This document shows, piece by piece, positions 43,465 to 52,732 of a DNA stretch of 64,000 nucleotides (positions within the stretch are counted from its first letter, which is position 1; every line of letters begins with the position of its first letter). The notes beneath the pieces are model-generated. The model had not been told where the DNA came from and did not search any database. It saw only the letters and a program-made list of their open reading frames with translations. A program made the position numbers and the translations under genes. The DNA lies in assembly GCA_020638195.1 (NCBI GenBank), contig JACKJC010000001.1, forward strand, positions 1,215,875-1,279,874, read 5' to 3'. Origin of the DNA: Methylobacteriaceae bacterium (GTDB lineage Bacteria; Pseudomonadota; Alphaproteobacteria; Rhizobiales; Beijerinckiaceae).

Positions 43465-43471
43465 GCCGACG
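43453..43471. promoter_or_regulatory. Inverted repeat at the divergent glycosyltransferase/binding-protein junction
   Basis: CGTCGG and CCGACG flank seven bases, spanning the first glycosyltransferase ATG. Only 35 bases separate the two start codons, so a regulator bound here could affect both genes. No clear promoter boxes were found. Confidence 0.3.
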
Positions 43472-43499
43472 TCCGCGAGATTAGGCCGAGGAAACGGAC

Positions 43500-44357
43500 T
43501 TGCCTATAGGCAAACGAATCGCAGCCGCGCTCTTTCTGGCCTTTGCGACCTGTGGCGGCATGGGCGCGACCCTGGCGCGCGCCGAAGAGGGCGGCTTCGC
43601 GCCCTCCTTTTGGGACCCCAACCGCCGGCTGACCAGGCCTGACACGAGCGCCATCCATCTCATCCGCTTTTTGACGGCCGACGATTATCCGCCCTTCGAT
43701 TTCGTGTTGCCGGATGGCGGACTGACCGGTTTCAGCGTCGATCTCGCGCGCGCCGTCTGCGAGGAATTGCAGGTCGCCTGCACCATCCAGGCGCGCCGCT
43801 GGGACACCCTGACGACGGCGCTCGCCGACAATAAGGGCGATGCGCTGATCGCGGGCCTCGCGATCACCGATCGCACGCGCGAGCAGTTCGCGTTCACACG
43901 GCCCTACATGTTGCTGCCCGCGCGTTTCGTCGTGCGCCCGGGCCAGGCCCCTGCCGTCGACGCCACGCCGGAACGTCTGGGCGCCGCCAAGACCGGCGTC
44001 GTCGACGGCAGCGCGCATGCGGCATGGCTCGAGGTCTATTTCCCGAAGCTCGCCCTGATCCGCTACCCCAATGCGGAGCAGCAGCGCGCCGCGCTCCTCA
44101 AGGGCGATGTCGATGCGATCTTCGGCGACGGCGTGTCTCTGGCAGGCTGGCTCAATGGGTCGGAATCGAAAAGCTGCTGCGCCTTTCTGGGAGGCCCGTT
44201 CATCGATCGCGCCTATTTCGGCGAAGGTCTCGCGATCGCGGTGCGCAAGAACAATTCCGCATTGCGGGCCGCGCTCGACTACGGCCTGGCCCGTCTGGCC
44301 GAACGCGGCGTCTACACCGAACTCTATCTCAAATATTTTCCCGTCGGCGCCTTCTAG
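43500..44357 (+). CDS. Orphan amino-acid-type periplasmic binding protein (SBP family 3)
   Basis: A 285-residue protein with a Sec signal (AAALFLAFATCGGMGATLARA) and a type II bilobed fold: FLTADDYPPFDFVLPDGGLTG, ADNKGDALIAGLAITDRTRE with FTRPYM, and GDVDAIFGDGVSLAGWL. The ligand-binding arginine is probably in TDRTRE. The TTG at 43500 is used because GAGGA lies seven bases upstream. No permease or ATPase for it is adjacent, so it may serve a remote transporter or act as a sensor. It is divergent from the glycosyltransferase. Confidence 0.88.
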   Translation: MPIGKRIAAALFLAFATCGGMGATLARAEEGGFAPSFWDPNRRLTRPDTSAIHLIRFLTADDYPPFDFVLPDGGLTGFSVDLARAVCEELQVACTIQARRWDTLTTALADNKGDALIAGLAITDRTREQFAFTRPYMLLPARFVVRPGQAPAVDATPERLGAAKTGVVDGSAHAAWLEVYFPKLALIRYPNAEQQRAALLKGDVDAIFGDGVSLAGWLNGSESKSCCAFLGGPFIDRAYFGEGLAIAVRKNNSALRAALDYGLARLAERGVYTELYLKYFPVGAF

Positions 44358-44361
44358 AACG

Positions 44362-44550
44362 TCAAAAACACGAACGCCATGCAAACAGCGCCGCGTCGAT
44401 GAACACCTGGCCGCCGTAGCGCATCCACAGCACCCCGCAGATGGCGGCCAGCGCGAAAAAGATCAGCGCGAGCGCGACGATCAGCCCCCGCGGCGCCTGA
44501 GCCTGGTCGGCGGCGCCTTCGTCGCCGAGATCGCTCGTGTTCGTCTGCAT
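44362..44550 (-). CDS. Small single-span membrane protein
   Basis: A 62-residue protein with an acidic and Gln/Ala-rich N-terminal tail and one hydrophobic helix (GLIVALALIFFALAAICGVL) near residues 22-41, followed by WMRYGGQVFIDAALFAWRS. Coding appearance is supported by the acidic start and helix. It converges with the binding-protein gene four bases away. The 254-base gap to the dipeptide operon upstream shows no clear promoter. Function unknown. Confidence 0.6.
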   Translation of the reverse strand: MQTNTSDLGDEGAADQAQAPRGLIVALALIFFALAAICGVLWMRYGGQVFIDAALFAWRSCF

Positions 44551-44804
44551 CCCTCACTATAGCGCGCTTGCTTACAAAAGCGCCATGGCGCATGCGGAAA
44601 AGCGGCGTAGCGACGCGCTGCGAGGCGTGACGACTGAATGCCGCCTGCCGCGTTGCCGCACGAAATCGGCCCTACGGCGGGCTTGCGCTGCGCGGGACGT
44701 GCATGCGGCATGATTTTCGCAATGCAACGCGCGTCATGCTCGCCTTGTGTTTTGGCCTGCTTACCGATTAGGCTGACCGTCACAAGGACAAACGGGAGGG
44801 ATGA

Positions 44805-46388
44805 ATGCGTTTCAGGAAATTTGCGTTTGCTGCGGCGGTCGGCGCCACGATATTCGCAGGACCGCAGTCGGTCGCGCCCGCCGCCGCCGAAACGGTGCTC
44901 AAGGCGGTGATGCACTCCGACGTCAAGATCATCGATCCGATCTGGACGACGGCCTACATCTCCCGGAACGTCGGCTACATGATCTACGACACGCTCTTCG
45001 CGCTCGATGCGAAGAACGAGGTCAAGCCGCAGATGGTCGACAAGGTCGACATTTCCGCCGACAAGCTCACCTATACGATGACGCTGCGCGACGGCCTGCT
45101 GTGGCACGACGGCCAGCCGGTGACGGCGGCGGACTGCGTGCAGTCGCTGAAACGCTGGTCGGCCAAGGATTCGCTCGGCCAGAAGGTCTTCACCGGCTTC
45201 GTGTCGGAAATGACGGCGCCGAACGACAAGACGATCGTCATCAAGCTGAAGGAGCCGACGGGCCTGCTGTTGTTCGCGCTCGCCAAACCTTCGTCCAACG
45301 TCCCCTTCATGATGCCCAAGCGCATCGCCGAGACCGAACCCGGCAAGCAGATCTCGGAATTCATCGGCTCTGGCCCGTTCGTGCTCAAGCGCGACGAGTG
45401 GAAGCCCGGCGACAAGATCGTCTTCACCAAGTTCGACAAGTACAAGCCGCGCCCCGAGCCGGCGTCGGGCTTCGCCGGCGGCAAGGTCGTCAAGGTCGAT
45501 CGCGTCGAATGGCTCGCCATCGCCGATGCGCAGCAGGCGATCAACGCGCTTTCCGCCGGCGAAATCGACTACATGGAGCAGCCGCCGCACGACCTCCTGC
45601 CGCTCGTCAAGGGCGACAGCAACCTGAAGATCGTCGTCAACAGTGGCGTCGGCCAGTTCACTTTCCGGCCAAATTCGCTCGTGCCGCCCTTCAACAACCC
45701 CAAGATCAAGCAGGCGCTCTGGTACGCCCTCAACCAGGAGGACTTCCTGAAGGCGACCGTGGGCGATCCCGCGTACTACAAGGTCTGCAAGAGCTTCTAC
45801 CCCTGCGGCACGCCTCTCGCCACGACGGCCGGCATGGATGGTCTGCTGACCGGCAATTCCAAGAAGGCGCAGGAACTGCTGAAGGAAGCTGGTTATGACG
45901 GCACGCCGATCGTCCTGATGGCCTCGACCGATCTGCCGATCCTGACCAACCTCGGTCCCGTCGCCAAGCAATTGCTGGAGCGCGCCGGCTTCAAGGTCGA
46001 CATGCAGTCGATGGACTGGCAGACGCTGGTCGCGCGCCGCAACAAGAAGGACCTGCCCAACGCCGGCGGCTGGAACGCCTTCGACACGGCATGGGTCGGC
46101 GCCGACATTCTCAACCCCGTGCTCATGGCCTACATGAACGCGGCTTGCGACAAGGCCCTGTTCGGCTGGCCGTGCGACGAGAAGATCGAGAAGTTGCGCA
46201 CCGCGTTCATGAAGGCGCCGGACGCCGCCGCGCAGAAGAAGATCGCCGAGGAAGCGCAGCTCGCGGCAATCGCCTACACCACGCACATTCCGCTCGGAGA
46301 ATATTCGGCGCCGATGGCCGTGCGCAAGAATATCGACGGGATCATCGACGCGCCCGTTCCGGTGTTCTGGAACATCACCAAGAAGTAA
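44805..46388 (+). CDS. Dipeptide/oligopeptide-type ABC substrate-binding protein
   Basis: A 527-residue periplasmic binding protein (SBP family 5) with a Sec signal ending around APAAA. The family features are KIIDPIWTTAYISRNVGYMIYDTLFALD, TYTMTLRDGLLWHDGQPVTA and IKQALWYALNQEDFL. The length and the following DppBC and fused DppDF genes show a complete peptide-type importer; the ligand may be a peptide, opine or other compound. The ATG at 44805 has GGGAGGG upstream. A long hairpin follows the stop. Confidence 0.93.
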   Translation: MRFRKFAFAAAVGATIFAGPQSVAPAAAETVLKAVMHSDVKIIDPIWTTAYISRNVGYMIYDTLFALDAKNEVKPQMVDKVDISADKLTYTMTLRDGLLWHDGQPVTAADCVQSLKRWSAKDSLGQKVFTGFVSEMTAPNDKTIVIKLKEPTGLLLFALAKPSSNVPFMMPKRIAETEPGKQISEFIGSGPFVLKRDEWKPGDKIVFTKFDKYKPRPEPASGFAGGKVVKVDRVEWLAIADAQQAINALSAGEIDYMEQPPHDLLPLVKGDSNLKIVVNSGVGQFTFRPNSLVPPFNNPKIKQALWYALNQEDFLKATVGDPAYYKVCKSFYPCGTPLATTAGMDGLLTGNSKKAQELLKEAGYDGTPIVLMASTDLPILTNLGPVAKQLLERAGFKVDMQSMDWQTLVARRNKKDLPNAGGWNAFDTAWVGADILNPVLMAYMNAACDKALFGWPCDEKIEKLRTAFMKAPDAAAQKKIAEEAQLAAIAYTTHIPLGEYSAPMAVRKNIDGIIDAPVPVFWNITKK

Positions 46389-46396
46389 GCCAACAC

Positions 46397-46420
46397 GCCG
46401 CGCGGCCACGGCCGCGCGGC
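46397..46420 (+). promoter_or_regulatory. Intercistronic hairpin after the dipeptide-type binding-protein gene
   Basis: An eleven-base perfect stem GCCGCGCGGCC/GGCCGCGCGGC with two central bases starts eight bases after the stop and ends 16 bases before dppB. It has no U tract, so protection of the upstream mRNA or partial termination is more likely than full termination. Confidence 0.6.
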
Positions 46421-46436
46421 CCCCACAGGCGCGACC

Positions 46437-47378
46437 ATGTTCGGCTATATTCTGAGGCGACTCGTCTCGACGATTCCGGTGATGTTCATTGTCGCCCTCA
46501 TCGTCTTTTTGATGTTGCGCCTGACGCCATCGGACCCGGCGGCCATCATCGCCGGCGATAACGCCAATGCCCAGCAGGTGGAGATGATCCGCCAGCAGCT
46601 CGGCCTCGACAAGCCGCTGCTCGTTCAGCTCTGGGTCTGGCTATCGTCCCTGCTGCACGGCAATCTCGGCGAGAGCTTCTTCTTCAAGAAGAGCGTGACC
46701 AGCCTGATCGCCGATCGCATCGAGCCGACCCTCGCGCTCGCCGCCTTCACGCTGGTCATCGCGGTCGCCATCGCGGTGCCGCTCGGTATATTCGCGGCCA
46801 TGCGCCGAGGCAGCCTGCTCGACCGCATCGTCATGGGCTTTTCGGTCATGGGCTTTTCCGTGCCCGCCTTCGTCATCGGCTACGCGCTGATCTACGTCTT
46901 CGCGATCAAGCTGCAATGGCTGCCGGTTCAGGGCTACAGCCGCATCGCAAATGGTTTCGAACCATGGCTGCGCTCGCTCATCCTGCCCTCGCTCACGCTG
47001 GCCGTCATTTATGTCGCGCTGCTCGCGCGCATGACGCGCACCAGCCTGCTTGAAGTGCTCGGCGAGGACTATATCCGCACCGCCTATTCGCGCGGTCTCA
47101 CGCCCTTGCAGGTGCTCGTGCGCCATGCGCTGCCGAACGCCGCCGTGCCGATCATCACGGTGGTCGGTCTCGGCGTCGCGCTGTTGATCGGCGGCGTCGT
47201 CGTTACCGAATCCGTCTTCGCCATACCCGGCATCGGCCGCCTCACCGTCGACGCCGTGCTGGCGCGCGACTATCCGACCATCCAGGCGATCATTCTGCTC
47301 TTTTCCTTCGTCTACGTGATGATCAACCTGATCATCGACGTCTCCTACACGCTGCTCGATCCGAGGATCCGCTATTGA
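46437..47378 (+). CDS. Dipeptide-type ABC permease, DppB-like
   Basis: A 313-residue inner-membrane permease with six helices. It begins MFGYILRRLVSTIPVMFIVA, the standard start, and has the N-terminal motif QLGLDKPLLVQ. The ATPase-coupling loop is VLGEDYIRTAYSRGL followed by LPNAAVPIITVVG. It ends overlapping the dppC-like TTG start as TTGA, so translation is probably coupled. Confidence 0.94.
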   Translation: MFGYILRRLVSTIPVMFIVALIVFLMLRLTPSDPAAIIAGDNANAQQVEMIRQQLGLDKPLLVQLWVWLSSLLHGNLGESFFFKKSVTSLIADRIEPTLALAAFTLVIAVAIAVPLGIFAAMRRGSLLDRIVMGFSVMGFSVPAFVIGYALIYVFAIKLQWLPVQGYSRIANGFEPWLRSLILPSLTLAVIYVALLARMTRTSLLEVLGEDYIRTAYSRGLTPLQVLVRHALPNAAVPIITVVGLGVALLIGGVVVTESVFAIPGIGRLTVDAVLARDYPTIQAIILLFSFVYVMINLIIDVSYTLLDPRIRY

Positions 47379-48289
47379 GTGATCGCGCATACACCCAGAC
47401 ATTCAGCGCGCTCGCGAAGTTGCGGATTCCCGCCGCCGCGAAGGAGCCCGCGATCGTCATTCCCGCGGTGATTCTCGGCATACTGGCGCTGATTGCGATC
47501 CTCGCGCCCTGGCTCGGCACGATCGACCCCGCGCTTCTCGACCCGACGCAGCGCAACAAGCTGCCGGGCTTCGTCGGACAGATCACCTTGGCAGATGGAG
47601 CCAAGGCGCCCTTTACCTTCCACATGGGCACCGACAATCTCGGCCGCGACATTTACAGCCGCGTCGTCTACGGCGCCCGCATTTCTCTGGTCATCGGCGC
47701 GATGGTCGCGATTGTCGCTACCGCGCTCGGACTCGCGATCGGCATGGTCGCCGGCTATGTGCGCTGGTCGGACGGGCTCATCATGCGCTTCATGGACGGC
47801 CTGATGGCCATCCCGCCGATCCTGCTGGCCATCGCTCTGGTCTCGCTGTCGCGCGCGGGGCTCACCGCCGTCATCGTCGCCATCGCGATCCCCGAGATAC
47901 CGCGCGTCGTTCGTCTCGTGCGCTCGATCGTCCTGTCGATCCGAGAGGAACCCTATGTCGAGGCCGCGGTGACGGCGGGCACGCCGACGCCGGTCCTGTT
48001 GTTCCGACACGTGCTGCCGAACTGCATCGCGCCGCTGATCGTGCAGGCGACATTCGTCGCGGCCTCCGCGATCCTCGTGGAATCCATCCTGTCTTTCCTC
48101 GGCGTCGGTATACCGCCCGAAGTGCCGAGCTGGGGCAACATCATGTCGGCGGGCCGGCAATATTTCCGCATATTCCCGCACAACATGCTCTATCCCGGCG
48201 TCTGCATCGCGGTGACGGTGCTGTGCGTCAACGTGCTCGGCGACGCCTTGCGCGATCGCCTCGATCCCAAGCTGCGCAAGAGGGTGTGA
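47375..48289 (+). CDS. Dipeptide-type ABC permease, DppC-like
   Basis: A 304-residue inner-membrane permease with six helices. It has the typical DppC features: the N-terminal helix IVIPAVILGILALIAILAP, HMGTDNLGRDIYSRVVYGAR, and the coupling loop EEPYVEAAVTAGTPTPVLL before HVLPNCIAPLIVQ. The TTG start overlaps the dppB stop, and the stop shares one base with the ATPase start. It pairs with DppB to form the channel. Confidence 0.93.
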   Translation: MSDRAYTQTFSALAKLRIPAAAKEPAIVIPAVILGILALIAILAPWLGTIDPALLDPTQRNKLPGFVGQITLADGAKAPFTFHMGTDNLGRDIYSRVVYGARISLVIGAMVAIVATALGLAIGMVAGYVRWSDGLIMRFMDGLMAIPPILLAIALVSLSRAGLTAVIVAIAIPEIPRVVRLVRSIVLSIREEPYVEAAVTAGTPTPVLLFRHVLPNCIAPLIVQATFVAASAILVESILSFLGVGIPPEVPSWGNIMSAGRQYFRIFPHNMLYPGVCIAVTVLCVNVLGDALRDRLDPKLRKRV

Positions 48290-49896
48290 TGAGCGACATT
48301 CTGGTTGTCGACCGTCTCACCGTCGAGCTGCCGCCGGGGTCCGACCGGCGCTACGCGGTCGAGGACGTCTCCTTTTCGGTCGCGCCGGGCGAGATCGTCT
48401 GCGTCGTCGGCGAATCCGGGTCCGGCAAGTCCGTCTCCTCCTTCACCGTCATGGGCCTGCTGCCGCGCGAGGTGAAGCCCGTCGCCGGCTCGATCAGGCT
48501 CGAAGGCGAGGACCTGATGAACGCGTCGGAGAAGCGTTATCGCGAATTGCGCGGCTCGCGCATGGCGATGATCTTCCAGGAGCCGATGACCGCACTCAAT
48601 CCGGTCAAGACCATAGGCGATCAGATCGAGGAAGTTCTCAAGGTCCACACGCAGATGAGTCAGGCCGAGCGCCGCGCCCGCGTGATGGAGACGATCGGCC
48701 AGGTCAATCTGCCCGACCCCGACCAGATCGTGCGCGCCTATCCGCACCAATTGTCCGGCGGCCAGCGCCAGCGCGCCATGATTGCCGGCGCGCTCGCGCT
48801 CGACCCCGCGCTGCTGATCGCCGACGAGCCGACCACCGCGCTCGACGTGACGACACAGGCGCAGATCCTGCAGCTCATTGCCGAGCTGCGCGCGCGAAGA
48901 GGTACGGGCGTCCTGTTCATCACCCATGACTTCGGCGTGGTTGCGGAAATCGCTCATCGCGTCGTCGTCATGCAGAAGGGCAAGGTCGTCGAGCAGGGGC
49001 TGGCCGATGACGTGCTCAATCGGCCGCAGCATCCCTATACGCAGATGCTGATCGGGGCGGTGCCCTCGCTCACGCCGGCTGACCGCAAGCCGCTCGACGG
49101 CGCGCCGGTCGTGCTGCACACCAAGAATCTGCGCAAGGTCTATTCCTCGGGCGGCCTCTTCCAGAAAAAGCGCGTCGTCGAAGCCGTGAAGGACGTCTCC
49201 ATTGACATCCGTCGCGGGGAGACGGTGGGCATCGTCGGCGAATCCGGCTCGGGCAAGTCGACGGTGGCGCGCTGCGTCGCGCGGCTGATCGATCCCACGG
49301 CCGGCGAGGTCGCCATCGACGGCGGGGATTACGCGAAACTGCCGGAGCGCGCCTTGCGCGATCATCGCAAGCGCATGCAGATCGTCTTCCAGGACCCCTA
49401 TCGTTCGCTCAATCCGCGCCGCACCGTCGCGCAGAGCATGATCGAGGCGCCGGTCAATTTCGGCATGTCGCAAGCCGAGGCGATGAGCCGCGCCGGCGAC
49501 CTGCTCGATCTCGTCCACCTGCCGCGCCAGTCGCTCGACCGCTTCCCGCACCAGTTTTCCGGCGGCCAGCGCCAGCGTATCTGCATTGCCCGCGCGCTCA
49601 TGCCGCAGCCCGAAGTGCTGATCGCGGACGAAGCCGTCTCCGCGCTCGATGTGTCCGTACAGGCGCAGGTGCTGAAGCTGTTCGACGAAATCCGTGAGAA
49701 GTTCTCGCTCGCGCTGCTCTTCATCACCCACGACCTGCGTGTGGCCGCCCAGATCTGCGACCGTATCGTCGTCATGCAGAAGGGCGCGGTGGTGGAGCAG
49801 GGGCCGACGAAAGACGTTTTTGCCGCGCCAAAGCACCCTTATACGCAGGCTTTGTTTGCAGCGGCGCCGGGCAAGCAGATCGGCAACCGGATTTAG
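48289..49896 (+). CDS. Dipeptide-type ABC ATPase, fused DppD-DppF
   Basis: A 535-residue protein with two ABC ATPase domains, replacing separate DppD and DppF. The first domain has Walker A GESGSGKSV, signature LSGGQRQRAM and Walker B LLIADEPTTALD; the second has GESGSGKST, FSGGQRQRIC and LIADEAVSALD. Each is followed by the peptide-transporter tail (QHPYTQ and KHPYTQ) needed for coupling. The ATG at 48289 shares one base with the dppC stop. Fused versions are common in Rhizobiales. Confidence 0.94.
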   Translation: MSDILVVDRLTVELPPGSDRRYAVEDVSFSVAPGEIVCVVGESGSGKSVSSFTVMGLLPREVKPVAGSIRLEGEDLMNASEKRYRELRGSRMAMIFQEPMTALNPVKTIGDQIEEVLKVHTQMSQAERRARVMETIGQVNLPDPDQIVRAYPHQLSGGQRQRAMIAGALALDPALLIADEPTTALDVTTQAQILQLIAELRARRGTGVLFITHDFGVVAEIAHRVVVMQKGKVVEQGLADDVLNRPQHPYTQMLIGAVPSLTPADRKPLDGAPVVLHTKNLRKVYSSGGLFQKKRVVEAVKDVSIDIRRGETVGIVGESGSGKSTVARCVARLIDPTAGEVAIDGGDYAKLPERALRDHRKRMQIVFQDPYRSLNPRRTVAQSMIEAPVNFGMSQAEAMSRAGDLLDLVHLPRQSLDRFPHQFSGGQRQRICIARALMPQPEVLIADEAVSALDVSVQAQVLKLFDEIREKFSLALLFITHDLRVAAQICDRIVVMQKGAVVEQGPTKDVFAAPKHPYTQALFAAAPGKQIGNRI

Positions 49897-50303
49897 GCGG
49901 TCATCAAGATTGTCTCGCCGGTCGCCACCAGTTTTCGCGCGCTGCTCTCGTCTTCCGCGAACAATTCCGCCCGCGTGAAAATCTGCCGCTTGCCCGCGCG
50001 CACGACCTCTGCCGTGGCAATGAAGGCGCGACCGACCGCCGGCGCGAGGCAATTGATGGAATAGTGCGACGCCAGCACGCGACCGGCCTGTGTGAAGGCC
50101 GCGAAACCGCAGGCCGTGTCGATAAGAGCGCCGACGAGGCCGGCATGCAGGAAGCCCGCATATTGCCCGGCCTCTTCGCGCCAGCTCATGCGCAGCGTCA
50201 CGCGGCCGGGTTCGGCGGCGAGGACCTCGAAACCCGCCCATCGGTTGAAGGCGGCCGATGCGTTGACGGCCGCGACCTCGGCCAGAAGATCGCGCTCCCT
50301 CAC
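49893..50303 (-). CDS. PaaI-type hotdog thioesterase (second of pair)
   Basis: A 136-residue single hotdog domain. The PaaI-type motif is GFLHAGLVGALIDTACGFAAF, with the catalytic Asp in LIDTA and strands HYSINCLAPAVGRAFIATAEVV and GKRQIFTRAELFA. It should hydrolyse an acyl-CoA in the cytoplasm. The GTG start overlaps the stop of the first thioesterase gene (GTGA). It converges with the dpp ATPase gene, overlapping it by four bases. Confidence 0.88.
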   Translation of the reverse strand: MRERDLLAEVAAVNASAAFNRWAGFEVLAAEPGRVTLRMSWREEAGQYAGFLHAGLVGALIDTACGFAAFTQAGRVLASHYSINCLAPAVGRAFIATAEVVRAGKRQIFTRAELFAEDESSARKLVATGETILMTA

Positions 50304-50722
50304 GCTGCCGTCTCCTTTGGTTCGACGACGCGGAACACGCCATTCGCCCTTGCACAGATTTCGCCGTCGGCCGTCACGAAGGCCTGCGCGAAGCAAAGCG
50401 TTCGGCCCGGCCGCACGAAGGTCGTCTCGAACTGGATCCACTGTCCGGGCGAGGCGACGCTGAGAAAGTCGATCGAGAGATTGGCCGTCAGCAGGCGCGG
50501 GCCCTTCGAAAGGCGCAGCCCGCAGGATAGGCCCATGGCGTTGTCGGCAAGGCACGTCATCAGTCCGCCATGCACCAGCCCACGCGAGTTGAGATGCGCG
50601 GGACCAGCCCGCAACCCGATCACTACGGCGGTCTCGGTCGTCCGCGAATAGATCGGTTCCCATGGCTCGGTCAGCGGCGAGCGCCGGAAGTGCGGTGCAA
50701 AACCCTCGGGAAGGTCGTTCAT
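50300..50722 (-). CDS. PaaI-type hotdog thioesterase (first of pair)
   Basis: A 140-residue hotdog protein, homologous in fold to its downstream partner but not a recent duplicate. The motif is SRGLVHGGLMTCLADNAMG, with the catalytic acid in LADNA, and TANLSIDFLSVASPGQWIQF. Both genes are read from a promoter inside the 26-bp palindrome shared with the divergent TetR gene. The two may form a heteromer or process related acyl-CoAs; the substrate is unknown. Confidence 0.88.
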   Translation of the reverse strand: MNDLPEGFAPHFRRSPLTEPWEPIYSRTTETAVVIGLRAGPAHLNSRGLVHGGLMTCLADNAMGLSCGLRLSKGPRLLTANLSIDFLSVASPGQWIQFETTFVRPGRTLCFAQAFVTADGEICARANGVFRVVEPKETAA

Positions 50723-50733
50723 TTCGTCTCCAG

Positions 50734-50759
50734 AATTATATAGACCAGTCTATATAATT
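50734..50759. promoter_or_regulatory. 26-bp perfect palindrome, operator of the divergent TetR gene
   Basis: Twelve-base perfect arms (AATTATATAGAC / GTCTATATAATT) flank two central bases. Each arm contains TATAAT, facing outwards to each gene, so one bound dimer could block both promoters. The core TATAGACCAGTCTATA resembles LmrA/QdoR-type boxes as I recall them. Confidence 0.85.
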
Positions 50760-50799
50760 TTTCTTGTCCGGCAACCCGGGTTCGCGCTAGAAAGCGGTC

Positions 50800-51399
50800 A
50801 TGGCGGCGCAATCAGGCAAGACAGAACGAAAGAGCCCGCGGGAGAAGATCGTGCGCGCGACCGCACAGCTTCTGCGGCAGCGCGGCTATGCTGCGACCGG
50901 GCTCTCGGACATCATCGAGTCGAGCGGCGCGCCCAAGGGATCGCTCTATTACTATTTTCCGGGCGGCAAGGACGACATCGCCGTCGAGGCGTTGCGCTAT
51001 GCCGGCGAGAAGGTGCAGGCGACGCTTTCCGATCTCGCCCGGCAGGAAGCAACGACGGCCGGAGTTCTGCGCCGCTATGCGGCCCTCGTCGCCGGATGGA
51101 TGGCGGAATCGAAATTTCGCGATGGCTGCCCGATCGCGACGACGCTGCTCGAAACCGCTGCGGAGAAGTCGAGGACCGCGGAGGCCGGCCGCTCGGCATT
51201 CGAGAGTTGGACGGACGTCTTGCGTGAAAAGCTGGTTCAGGAGGGAATTGTGCAGTCGCGCGCGGAAACCTTGGCCCGGCTTGCCATCATCTCGCTCGAG
51301 GGCGCGCTGATCATCGCGCGGGTCGAAGCCGACGCGACGCCGGTCATCTCTGCGATGGATGAAGTCGCAGCGATGATGGAACGCGAAGCCGTCCGCTGA
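50800..51399 (+). CDS. TetR-family regulator, LmrA/YxaF-like
   Basis: A 199-residue repressor. The DNA-binding domain covers residues ~14-60 (REKIVRATAQLLRQRGYAAT, LSDIIESSGAPKGSLYYYFP, GGKDDI), and the C-terminal part (DGCPIATTLLETAAE, SRAETLARLAIISLEGALI) matches the LmrA/YxaF-type ligand domain. It is divergent from the two thioesterase genes across the 26-bp palindrome, which it probably binds to control both itself and them. Confidence 0.92.
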   Translation: MAAQSGKTERKSPREKIVRATAQLLRQRGYAATGLSDIIESSGAPKGSLYYYFPGGKDDIAVEALRYAGEKVQATLSDLARQEATTAGVLRRYAALVAGWMAESKFRDGCPIATTLLETAAEKSRTAEAGRSAFESWTDVLREKLVQEGIVQSRAETLARLAIISLEGALIIARVEADATPVISAMDEVAAMMEREAVR

Positions 51400-51405
51400 G
51401 ATGTC

Positions 51406-51738
51406 TCAATCCGTCAGCACGACCTTGGGATCGTTGCACAGATCGACTTCCGCCTGGTCGCCGGCGTCCTCGAATTTCCATGTCGCGACGAAGGCGCAGC
51501 CTTTCGCTCTGGCTATCTTCAGCTTCGTCTTGGCGCCGCCATCGAGCGGCTTGGCAAGCTTGGCTAAGACCTTTTCGGGCTTGTTGGTCGCAGCCAGCGT
51601 GAAGGATTCGAGCTTCACCTTCCGCTCGTTCTGGATTTCGATCGCCGCCGGCGGGCGTGGCTTTTTCGCTTTGGGCGCGGCCACGGCGCCGGACGCCGCC
51701 AGGGCGAGTGCGACGCCCGCCAGAAAAGCTCGAAACAT
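51406..51738 (-). CDS. Small secreted hypothetical protein
   Basis: A 110-residue protein with a Sec signal (MFRAFLAGVALALAASGAVA, cleavage after VAA). The mature part is lysine-rich (KAKKPRPPAAIEI) with two cysteines (KGCAFV and DLCNDP) and a beta-type pattern, so it may be a periplasmic protein. The ATG at 51738 is chosen as the first before the signal; a longer frame extends antisense to dapD. Family not recognised. It converges with the TetR gene. Confidence 0.75.
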   Translation of the reverse strand: MFRAFLAGVALALAASGAVAAPKAKKPRPPAAIEIQNERKVKLESFTLAATNKPEKVLAKLAKPLDGGAKTKLKIARAKGCAFVATWKFEDAGDQAEVDLCNDPKVVLTD

Positions 51739-51874
51739 GGCCGAATCCCCTGAGATCTGCCGTCTCAGCATAGTGCCAGCCGCCCATTCCGCCAACGCGG
51801 CCGGCCGCCGCCATTGACAGGGGCCGGCCGAGCGACCAAACCTCCCGCCGCCCGAAGTGAAAAGAGAGCCAGCA

Positions 51875-52731
<857 letters not shown>

Positions 52732-52732
<1 letters not shown>

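Noticed and set aside
44638..44910. 90-residue open frame before the dipeptide-type binding protein
   Set aside because: Out of frame with the binding-protein gene, cysteine and arginine-rich, no ribosome-binding site.
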